Shown piece by piece: positions 11,201-23,200 of a stretch of 64,000 nt of DNA. Both the position numbers and the translations under genes were made by a program. Each line of letters opens with the position of its first letter. Position 1 is the first letter of the stretch. Source of the DNA: Nematopogon swammerdamellus (Eukaryota; Arthropoda; Insecta; Lepidoptera; Adelidae). Location: assembly GCA_946902875.1 (NCBI GenBank), contig OX336359.1:992001-1056000 (forward strand). Direction: 5' to 3'. Under the pieces are notes generated by a model, which worked only from the letters and a program-made list of their open reading frames with translations, was not told the DNA's origin and ran no database searches.

Positions 11201-14200
11201 CAACGGTCGTCGTCTCTTCGGCTAACGTGCCCAGCCCATTGCCACTTGAGCTTAGCCACCCGATATCTAATATAGACTACTTTGGTGCGTCGGCGGATTG
11301 CCTCGTTACGCACCATATCACGTAGCGTTATTCCCAGCATGGCTCGCTCCATTGCTCGCTGGGCAACTTTCAACCTTTGGACAACACCGACCGTCAGCGT
11401 CCACGTTTCACACCCGTACGTCATAACCGGGAGGACACACTGGTCACATAAGTGTACGGGGTTTTAAATTTTGCGTAAGATCACTCCTCAGGGCGTCTTG
11501 ACATACGGACAGATTAACGGACGGACATCGAAGTGATTCTGTAAGGGTTCAGTTTTTTCTTCCCATAGAGGTACGGAACCCTAAAAATACAAACAACGTC
11601 AACCGCGAGGCGCCCCTCTGCTCTTCTTTGCTCGGGCAGGGCTATTCGTAGGTACGCCAAACAGAGATTTTCCTACATCGTGCTCGTACGTAGGTTTAGG
11701 TATGCCAAACAGAGATTGTTAAACTAAGAACTGGGAGTGTCCTATTTGATTTCCTACGAATAGACCTATCAGGCGGGACAGTGCTATTCGCAGGTATGAG
11801 GTATTCGTAGGTACGAACTGCACTATGCGAGTTGGTTTAAAAAAAAAATAACCAGGGTTAAATTACAGAAGATGCGTCGCATCTTCTGTAATTTAACCCT
11901 AACCTAAGTTGAGGCGGCGCATGTCGTTTTTGTTACGTTTTGTTGAAAACTCCCATAGTGCAGTTTGCATACCTGCATGCAGGTTTACCTACGAATAGAC
12001 ATTCCCGATCGGACAGGGCACTTCCTTTTTGCTCTGTATGTAGCACGAACAAAAACTTCGGTTTAATTAAAGAGTTATTATCTCAAAGAACGTGTGAACA
12101 TTCGCTTTTATAGACTACAAATTGTTACAAAGCAAAATAAGTACTTTTAAAACTAAACATATGATATGATAAACTTCTGTGGCAAGGTCTGATTTTTTTT
12201 TATTTACTTTAGTTGTATTAGTTAACATTATTTAAAAATTCATATCAATAAACAATAAAGTGAAAAAAAATGATTATTGACGACTCCTTAAATGTTGAGG
12301 GAATTAGGCTCCGATCTCAGCTCTCCACCAAAATATCCACGATGTTTTGGTGGTTTAAAAAAAAATTAACCCTAACCTAATGTTGAGGCGGTGCAACCTA
12401 CATCTACATCACATCACAGATGTGCATGTGCCTATATTTTGTGTCGGAGCGGAGAGCGGAGATCGGAGCCTGATTCCCTCAACATATAAGTAGTCGTGAT
12501 TATTGAATGTAGTAAGTATGAAAGAGTAATTCAGTCTAAATTACGGTATGTAAATATACTGTATTTCAATGATGTGTCACGCACGCCCGCCACGCACAAC
12601 GCCATTGAGCGCATTGGACGCTATCATGACGACCTGTCTTAATCTAACTCATGCTAAAAGAAAGAGAGAGATCTTGATGGTATGGATATGATAGTTTAAA
12701 ATGCGCTAAAGTGTCATTTTGACAACTGCCAGTTTGACAATTCGGTGCTGTTTACCACCGGTCCGTTTGTTTATTATTTAATGTACGAGTAATGCTAGGT
12801 TGTAAATTATTTGTATTTGCTTGCGTAAATAAGTGGAAATTCTACATTTTCAGATTCTCTAAAGGACCCCTACGTCTGTGGACCACCATCATGCACCCGT
12901 GAGTACTTGTATTCGATTAGATAATACATAATTGCTTCATTTGTATACGATTTACTAATGTTTTATGTTCCGCGTCGTTTTCTACTACACTCGGCAGGGT
13001 TTTATATCTATTTATAAGTTACGTACACATGAGATACAGCAGATTCTCTAAGATTTGAGCACAGTTATTTACATTCCTTGAAATGGCAAAAAAAAAACAT
13101 TATATGGATACAATTTTAAATAGAAGTTGTATGTAATCATCACCTCTAAATCATCAAATTACTTAACTTTTCATGACAATGACTCCTTTCATGACAATTT
13201 ATACCTATGTAATATATACCTATATTTTAATTTATTTTTTTGTTTAGTACCTTGGATATCAAATAATCTATTAGATAATTGGAGTTGCATATGAACATCA
13301 GGTGGGTAGATACACTGCCTGTTTAGGTTTTCTTATAGTCAGGTGGCAGGTAGCTACTAGCATGTAAAAATTCAAGTTACTTACTTATACCTACATACTC
13401 ATTAGAATGCTTACAAACATCGGAACAAAGCTGTAACTTATGTAACTTATTTAATATACAGAAGGCAGATATGTATAAGCGAACGACCGGATGAGAGACC
13501 CTGTTTCCCATAGCTCAGGGAATCCTATTTTGGGTAACAGGGATCATTTCAAAGTATTCTAATATGTAAGAACAATAAAAATTTTCTTTCTTTCTTTTCT
13601 TTCTACTAAATTTGCTAATATCATATATTCGCATAATATCAAATATTTCGTAAAATGATTAAGTCAGAATAATAAACTCTATTTACACTTATAGCCAATT
13701 AAATCACCCACCAAACAATATAAAATAAGCATAGATTCACTCATTTAGAAGCACAGGCGACATTTTTGAACTCCAGAACAAACCAAACACTGCCCTACAT
13801 TTATTTCCGAATTTTTATAACCATAAATTGACAAAAAATTCCCCCACACAAATTATATAAGGATGTGTAGCTAAAAGAACACACTCTTTACAACACAACA
13901 TATAGCACAACACTGATTACTCTGCTTACCCTGATTGTCGGGATACAGCATGTGGTTTGTATGTTAATCAATACATTTTAGCCTCAGCTGGTGAAATAGG
14001 CTCTTAATATAATTTGTAACGTTGCAGCATCAGGAAAGTTCAAGTATCTGCCGGAGATCATCTACCACTACGACTACCGGGTGAGCGTGAACACCTGGTT
14101 CGCTGGCTCCGGCACCAACAGTTCCACACTCACCGTCAGCACCGCAGTGAGTATAGTGTTTTAATTAATTAATTTTATTAGTACCGTGTGGGAAAAGTAC

Positions 14201-17200
14201 ATAAAAAGAATAGCCCCACTGCATCTCTCCCCATGCATGTCGTAAAAGGCGACTAAGGGATAAGGACAAGATGCCGTGCTAAAGGGCGACTGGATCGCCA
14301 CCTCTCACCTTGGCATGGTACTTACACCGAGTCATGCAGCAGGTGGGTCTTCGTGCCTTACTTGCTGCTTGATCGATTGAATCTAGTTCGAATACTTTGC
14401 GAAACGTGGTGGTCGGTATTGTGCTGTAATTTACCAGAGTTCTTGCAGCACAACACCAGTTACTCTGCTTACCCCGATTGTCGGGATTCAGCGTGTGTAT
14501 ATGTATGTATGTATTTTAAGTACCTTCACTTTATAAATATATATATTTTTTAATTAAATACTAACAACTTTTTGTTGCTTTTTACCGACATCGGGGCGAA
14601 ATATTTCATCGATAAATGTGCTTTTTTATTATTATTAATAAAATATGTGTTTTACATAAAAAATATTTTAAGTACCTAACTGACATAATATTAATAATAT
14701 TACAAAGTGGCGGGTGGCCGAGTGGTTTGGGCATCGGCTTCTCATGCGAGAGGTCCGCGGTTCGAATCCCGTCGGCCTGTACCAATGAGTTTTTTCTGAC
14801 GAAAAAATTTACGTGCATACCTACACCTGCTGCTTCACCGTTCGGAACTGGTCTAAAACTGTAGGTCCCTTCCCTTGCCCCTTACTAGGTGGTAGGCTCA
14901 AACTGTAGCCAACTGGGTTGGTACCACCGTACTGGATGTAAGATGGCCGCATAGCAGCCTCGGTTGTGTTCTCCTCTAGTCCAGTATAGCCAGCAATCCA
15001 CGGAAGTCTCCGGTATGGCACCTTCCTTCTCGGAGGTGATATTGGCTGGTCGGAGCATGCGCTTTAGCCCCTCCAACTCAGCCACCCATACCGGATTACA
15101 TAAAAAAAAAACTTACTACTTTTCTTTACCTAACCCGTTTTAGGTTTAACCCGCCCGGGTTGGTACCACCGCACTGAATGAAAGGTCGGTCGAAACGGCT
15201 AAACGGCTATGTAAATAGTTTGTGTTTTCCGTCCAGTTCGGTGTAGCAGGCACGACCGAAGGGAATCACTGACATGACACCTAGTTCACCCGGTGTTATG
15301 GTCTGACATCACGGATGTTGTAGGCGATGTAGCCAATCGTGTCAGGTTCCATAAAAAAAAAACCTACTCTTTTTAAATACGAATTTAATGTGAGCAGAGC
15401 CGCAGCTAGTCTAAACTATTTTTAAAATGTCCAGGTGACGCTGCAGTTCATCACACCGTGCGAAGGCCTGCTGCAGCTGAAGTCTGTTAGCTTGAAGGAT
15501 CAGGACGAGTCCTACCCGCTCGAGCGGCAGGAGAACTTCGTCAATGGACTCTCCAAGAACGCTCTCAGGTTACATTTCTTATGACCCCTCAATAGTCTCC
15601 CGATCTACGGGCATGGCAACTCGCTGAGTGCAGTTAGGGTCCGTTGGCATGACTGCCTGCGCCTGTGCAAAGTGCGAGTCGAACTCGCGCACCGAGGGTT
15701 CCGTATCGCTATGTTTTTTTTTTATGTAATCCGGTATGGGTGGCTGAGTTGGAGGGGCTAAAGCGCATGCTGCGACCAGCCAATATCACGGGTAGGTGCC
15801 ATACCGGAGACTTACCTGGATTGCTGGCTATACTGGACTAGAGGAGAACACAACCGAGGCTGATATGCGGCCATCTTACATCCAGTACGGTGGTACCAAC
15901 CCAGTCAGCTACAATTTAAGCCTACCACATAGTAAGGGCCAAGGGAAGGGACCTACAGTTTTACACCGGTTCCGAACGGTGAAGCAGCAGATGTAGGTAT
16001 GCACGTAAATTTTTTCGTCAGAAAAAACTCATTGGTACGACACGCCGACCAGATTCGAACCGCGGACCTCTCGCATGAGAAGCCGATGCTCAAACCACTC
16101 GGCCACCCGCCGCTCGTCATGTCATGGTCAGCGCCACTCACGCCATCTATGTATTAGTTAAAATGCTTCATACTCTTTTCGGTAGATGGTACACCTTTTA
16201 GTTTCTTGTATGGGGACCCCGTGAGTTTATTTACATTTTCTTATTTTTATTATTTGTTGTTACATCGGCCATAATAACACATATTCTGTGAAAATTTCAA
16301 CAGGCTGCCCATGTCAGCCCATAACATTTTGGTGAACTAGGTGCCATGTCAGTGCTTCCCTTCGGTCGTGCCGGCTACACTGAACTGAACGGAAAATTCG
16401 AACTATTTAAATAGCTGTTTCAACCGATCTTTCATTTAGTGCGGTGTTACCGACCCGGGCGTTAAACCCTACCACCTAGTAAGGTTAGAAGGGAAGGGAC
16501 CTACAGTTTTACGTGGAATCCGAATCAAAGTCAGCCTCCAACGGTCGAGCGGTCACCCATCCATCCACTGATCGCGCTCAGGTGTGCTTATGATCTGACG
16601 ACAGTCGAACGACCGCACCACTGAGCTACCGTGGCTGACAAATCCCATCCATCCATTCATTCCATCGCTAAAGCCCAATTGTTTTCAACAACTGGAGCGC
16701 GCGGTCTTTGCGACAGGTTTGCGTTCCACGATGGCGTCATCACAGAGATTTGCCCGAGCGCGGACGAAGAGGACTGGGTGCTCAACTTCAAGAGGGCCGT
16801 CCTCTCGCTCTACCAGAACACCATGAGGAGGTTCGACATCGACCATAGAGGCAGCGAGGTTTGCAATTTGCAATTATTTCTGTTAGATTAAGCTGACTTA
16901 AATATTGTACACTGAAGTGTAGGGTAGCGGAGGTTTGACAGCGCTTGGACTGTCAGTCAGTCATAACCTACAAGAAGATAGCCAGAGGAGGTCTGGACTG
17001 TTAACTAAATAAAATACTTACTAAAACACGACTGGTGCTTTTTATTGTGCACATCCAACCAAACAATTTCTTTGCAGACTTAAGCGTATACAAATTGTTA
17101 TGAATTGATATATTTAAGTGTCAAAATTGACGATGGCACTATACACCAGGTATAGGTATTGAAAATAGGCAGACTAGTGGTCAGATTCTTGAGTATTCAC

Positions 17201-20200
17201 CTTTATGCTGTAGGTAGGTAATATTAATCTTGTGATTTTAGATTTATTATACAGGATTATGGTCCGTGGTCATGAGGCGATATTTTGCGGGACGGCCATC
17301 TCCGAAGGGAGCTGATTATAATTTTTTTTTTATGTATACTGACACGGTTGGCTACAGCACTTACAACATCCGTGATGTCAGCCCATAACACCGGGTGGAC
17401 TTGGTGCCACATCAGTGCTTCCCTTCGGTCGTGCCGGTTACACTGTACTGGATGGAAAACACCAACTATTTACATAGCCGTTTCGACCGACCTTTCATTC
17501 AGTGCGGTGGTACTGATGCGTAAAATTGTTTTTAATGTAAACTGACAACAAGACGCCTATCTGAGTAACTGGTAAACCTGGTTAAGGCGCCGGCCTATAA
17601 TGTGAGAGGTCGCTAGTTCTAATCCTAGGTGTATGATCGATGGGTTTTTTAGATATTAAATTTTTTGAATTCTCATGAACCTATCTTAATGCATTATTGT
17701 GTTTTTGTTTTCCCAGAGGGACATCCACGGAACATGCGACACCAAATACCAAGTGCGGGGACAAGAGAATACGAGCCTTATTGTGCTGAAAATAAGGGAC
17801 CTTACTCAGTGCATCGATAGATACAAGTACATGTCCATACTTCAGACCGTCAGATACAACTTTCAGAGTGTGAGTAATATTTGTATTTCTTTATTTACAC
17901 GTTTTTTTTTAAATATTAATTTTACATATTTGTAAGTAACTTAATATAAAAAATAAACGGAGTTTCCACGACCGGCGGCTGGGTGAACCCAGGCTACCGA
18001 TGGTCGGGTCCCAAAGAGAGAAACCTCCGGACGATGCGTGTAGTGTCGAGCAGGGCTGCCTTCTGGATCTGGCCCTTGACCCAACGACTCAGCGAGAGCC
18101 TCTTAAGGTGGTCGTCGAGGCTCTTCGCTATCAGCCCATGCGTCGATACGACTATGGGCACACTATTGAAGGAAGGTGTGGATCTAAGCTTGCGATGGCT
18201 TCACCGAACATATCCGGGCCCATCGGCAGTAGAGGAGGGTATTAATCGAGGCCGGGACTAGCGAGTGGCCACTCTAAATTTCCCGCGCATGCTTCACGTT
18301 TCGGCTCGCTTCAAGCCCTCGTCAGCTAGTCTGCGTTTTAATTTAATTTTTTTTTTTCTTTATTTTCACGTTTTCCTATTTTATTAACATCTATATTAAT
18401 TCTATATGTACAATTAAAAAAATACAGTACAATTATTATGTAATTCTAGAAATACCAAACGTGGCCGGTGCTCAAGTCTGAGAGCAAGTGCCGCATCTCG
18501 ATCGACCACAACGTGTACAGCTCGGTGACGTGCCGCGAGCGGCACCTGTTCGAGCCATTCTCCGGGAAGCTCTCAGGCGCCGCGACCAGCGTCGAGCAGC
18601 GGCTGCAGCTCGTCAGGGAGATCAACAAGACTGACTCGGAGCTCGTCGACGAGTCGCCCGCCGGTACGGGGTCTTTTGCTTTGTTTATGCTAACTTAACA
18701 AGTACTGCAACTTAGTAGACCGGATTGTGAGAAACGGATTCAAAACTGATCTCTTCTCTGTGGAAGTCGGAGCAAGAGGACTACCAGCGAAGTCGATCTA
18801 CAGTCTCTCCAAGATTCTAGGGCTGCCAGGATCGACGCTAAGCTCATACATGGAGAGAGCTTCGAAAACGTCACTGGAAGCATCCTACAGAATATGGATA
18901 GGTAGAGAGAGGGAGGTCGAGAGCGGGACTGGTGGCTTCCCCGCGTTCTAGTCAACGCAGACTAGCTGACGAGGGCTTGATGCGAGCCGAAACGTGAAGC
19001 AAGCGCGGGAAATTTAGAGTGGCCACTCGCTAGTCCCGGCCTTGATTCACACCCTCCTCTACTGCCGATGGGCCCGGATATGTTCGGTGAAGCCATCGCA
19101 AGCTTAGTTCCACACCTTCGAAACTGCAACAGTGGGCCACCCTGTGTGTGTGTACCAGGGTTGTTGCGAACATCAGCATCAGCATCCGCGGAACGTCAGC
19201 ATCATTCCAACATCAGCATCGCATCAGCATCCACATTGATCGATGCTGATTATTAATGCTGATGTTCGAGTCGTGAAAAATCTTCTCGGAACAGACTCGA
19301 AGCCGGAAAAGCAGCAAATACTGTTCCAAATAGTTGCAAAGTTCCATCCAATACTAATAATTTAATTGCTAAGATAATTACTTTTTTTTTTTTTTTTTTT
19401 ATTGAAACTGACACGGTTGGCTACATCACCTACAACATCCGTGATGTCAGCCCATAACACCGGGTTGAACTTGGTGCCACGTCAGCGCTTCCCTTCAGTC
19501 GTGCCGGCTACACTGAACTGGACGGAAAACACAAACTATTTACATAGCCGTTTCGACCGACCTTTCATTCAGTGCGGTGGTACCAACCCGGGCGGGTTAA
19601 ACCCTACCACCTAGTTATATACTAAACTGGTAGTAACGGCACTGATATCAGATTGATTATTATTTTTTATTAAATGTCACAAAATTATTAAAACACAATC
19701 TCTTATTTCAATACCAACCAAAACTTTGGATATAAATTCATAATATTTATATTATAGTTCAGTATTTTTTCCTTTTTTTTAAGAAAATAAATAAAATCAG
19801 CATAACCATCCGCTGATGTCAATGATAAAATATCACCATCAGCTTCAGCTGATGTGAAAAAATGTGCATCAACAACCCTGGTGCGTACCCAGGTATGCGT
19901 GGCTGAGTCAGAGGGGCCAAAGCAGGTGTTCAGACCAGCCAGGTTAAGGAAGATGCGTAACGGCGGGGTCGCCAGTCTCTATTTTATGGCTCATTTCTGA
20001 TGGACTATTTGGGTACAAAAAGCACTATGTAAAAATATATATAGGTACCAATAAAAATATAATAATATAAGAGTACTATCTAGTGTGAATCTCACTAACA
20101 CTGTTGTTGCGATGCGGCCAGGCTGGACGGCGATAGCGGCACGTTCAAACCTCCTGCATCACCACACGCCGATCCTGAGGCAAGCCACCGGCGAACTGAA

Positions 20201-23200
20201 GAACGCCAGAGACATACTCAAGTTGCTGTGCAAGTAAGTTGCATTGTCTATTTTAATATCATTTATTTCACATTTTAAAAATTTATATTAATTATACATA
20301 TTTATACAATAGTAATAAAAATACACAAAATTAATACAAAAATTTATAAAAACAGTAATACCGCCGGCGGCGGGAGACAAGCCTCCAAGCGCGCCGGCGG
20401 GTGCAGGCCATGGCTACGGAGCTCTCCGAGACGACGCGAGACTAAGCTTCGAGCGATAGGTGGTGGTACTAGACACGTAGGCCACCACCACCCCCATCTC
20501 GGAGAGCTCCGTATCCGCCGGGCTGCACGGCGATGTCGTCGCGCAGCTCTTTCACATGTCTCGTTCTTCGCGCGCGCATCGCTTCACAGTTGCACTGCAC
20601 CACCGGTAGCGGGGGCACTAGACGGGACACTTAAGTAATCTGTGGCGAGGTCCCGATGACCCCAAGCTGGCCAGTGGTGGACGTCGTCCTCGCCGTAGTT
20701 CTTGTGGCTCGACCGACGTCCTATTTTAATTATTATTATTGTTTTTTTATGTAAACCAACATGGGTGGCTGTGTCGAGGGACCAATGGTACAGTCGACAG
20801 AGCCAAAAACCCCTCTCCTCGCGAAACCACGCTCAGTGAGGCGCAATGCCAGCAGATTTGCAGACTGTTGCTAGGCTGTCTAGCCCGTTGATACGATGTT
20901 TAAAGACACCCAGGTTAAAGGATTCACTGACACAGTTGGCTACATCACCTACAACGTCCGTGATGTCAGCCTATAACACCTTGGTGAACTAGGTGCCATG
21001 TCAGTGCTTCCCTTCATTTCATGTCGGCCACACTGAACTGGACGGAAAATGCGAACTATTTACATGGCCGTTTCGACCGACGTTTCATTCAGTGCGGTGC
21101 TGCAAATCCGGGCGGGATAAACCGTACCATCTAGTAAGGTAAGAAGGGAAGGGATCTACAGTTTTACGTGGAATCCGAACCACGGTCAGCCTCCAGCGGT
21201 CGAGCGGCGCACCCATCCAAGTATTGACCGCGCCCAGATGTGCTTAACAACAGTCGACGGACCGCAACATGAAGCTACCGAGGCTGACAATATTTCTATA
21301 ATATTTGTAACTTAACCCTATTCTTGTTTATTATTTTAGTTTATGCAGCAAAACTTAACAGGACACATTGTAATTTAAAATAAAAAAATATAATTAATAA
21401 GAATTTCCCAGCTTCACAAGATGTGATTATGGAATCAAAGTCAGTTTTTTTTGGAGGATGTCAAAACTTTATCCTTTATGGGTTATTTAATCATACTGTA
21501 TCCCTATAATCCGAGTAAACAGAGTGATATGTAAAAAAAGAGCTGCCTAAAGTGCGGACGAAGCGCTCCAGTATTTCTTTTATCTTCCGCACAGCGAAAC
21601 TCTGGAATGCACTTCCTCCCGATGTATTTCCTTCAGTGTATTACTTAGGATCTTTCAAGAGAAGATCTCAAAGGACTGTGTTAATTTACAGCACAACACC
21701 GATCACCACGTTACGCAAAGTATTGTCAAAACTTACACATTCTATATATTTAGTATCCAAAGCTTGACTGTAAGATATATCTGTAAGGGATAAGTCCGCC
21801 TTTGCACCTTATGTAAATTTTACATACATACATACCACACACGCTGTATCCCGACAATCAGAGTAATCGATGTTGTGCTGCAAGAACTCTGGGAAATTGC
21901 AACACAACATCGACTACCACGTTTAATGTTTATTGTAGCAATAAAGCATTTTCTATCTATCTATTTATCTTTTTTTTTTTTCTCCTCCGTGCTCCATCTG
22001 TCAGCAGCTTTATAGCCTTTATCAGATTCGTTGCATGTAATTTTTCTTTTGGAAGCTGCTGTCCATCAACTACAGCTTCAACTTTAATTGTGCAGCAGGA
22101 TTACAACTGCTCGGCCGGTACATTTTGCCGCTTTAGTCGCGACACTACGTTTGTTCTGTCCAATAAGCCCACCGCCAGAGTATTTACGTGCTGCTGGAGG
22201 CGGATCTTGTATTTTATGACCGCTTCTGGATTTCCTCCTTCACAGTTGGCACTTCTAGTGAACCATGGGGCGTTGCTAATACATCGCAGGATTCGGTTCT
22301 GGACGCGTTGGAGCAATTCCGTGTTGAATGTGCTAGCTTACCCCTACAGTTCTATGGCTTATGTCCAAACAGGCTTGAGAATCAGGTTGTATACTAGGAG
22401 TTGGTTTGCCAGTGAAAGTCGGGATCGTCCACCAAGCAGCCAGTACAAGTTATTAAATTTAATCTTTAGGTGATCCCTTTTTGTTAGAATGTGTGTCCTC
22501 CAGTAGAGTCCTCTGTCTAGATGGCAACCCAGGTATTTGACGACAGTTTTGTGGGGTAGAGTCTCGCCTTTCATCTGTACCGGTGGACAGTCACCACGCC
22601 TCAAAGTGAAAGTTATGTGTGCGGACTTCGATGAGCTTGCTTGTATACGCCACTTGTTTAGCCATTCATCAACTTTGTGGAGGTGTTTCTGCAGTATATT
22701 TGATGCCAGTATAGGGTCAACGTTGCTTGCAAGGCATGCCGTGTCGTCAGCATAGGTTGCGCTGAGGATGTTATCTGATTCCGGTAAGTCAGCTGTGTAG
22801 ATGGTATACAATACCGGGCCAAGGACTGATCCCTGGGGAACTCCTGCTCCGCATTCGTGGAAGGGGGAGTACTCCTCTCCAAACTTAACTTAGAACGACT
22901 GCCCATCTGGATACGAGGCTATTGTCATGTGTACCGTGTTTGGAAGTGTTTTCTTTATCTTATATAGTAGTCCTTTATGCCAGACTCGATCAAAGGCCTG
23001 CTGTATATCCAGGAACACCGCCGAGCAGTATTCCTTTTTCTCGAATGTTTGTCTTACTTTTTGAACAACACGGTGTACCTGCTCGATTGTCGAATATTGG
23101 GATCGGAATCCAAATTGGTGGTCAGGTATGATGTTTTCTTCAGTCATTATTGGCTTTAGACGACTTAGGAAAATAGTTTCATATACTTTCGACGTGACGG

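Noticed and set aside
16685..16873. Minus-strand ORF over exon 5, and similar antisense ORFs over exons 4, 14, 18, 19 and 25
   Set aside because: Shadows of GC-rich sense coding exons; sense frames match LLTP motifs and have splice sites.
22359..22811. Active reverse transcriptase
   Set aside because: In-frame stops at several sites and loss of the endonuclease and N-terminal RT part show it is a dead copy.
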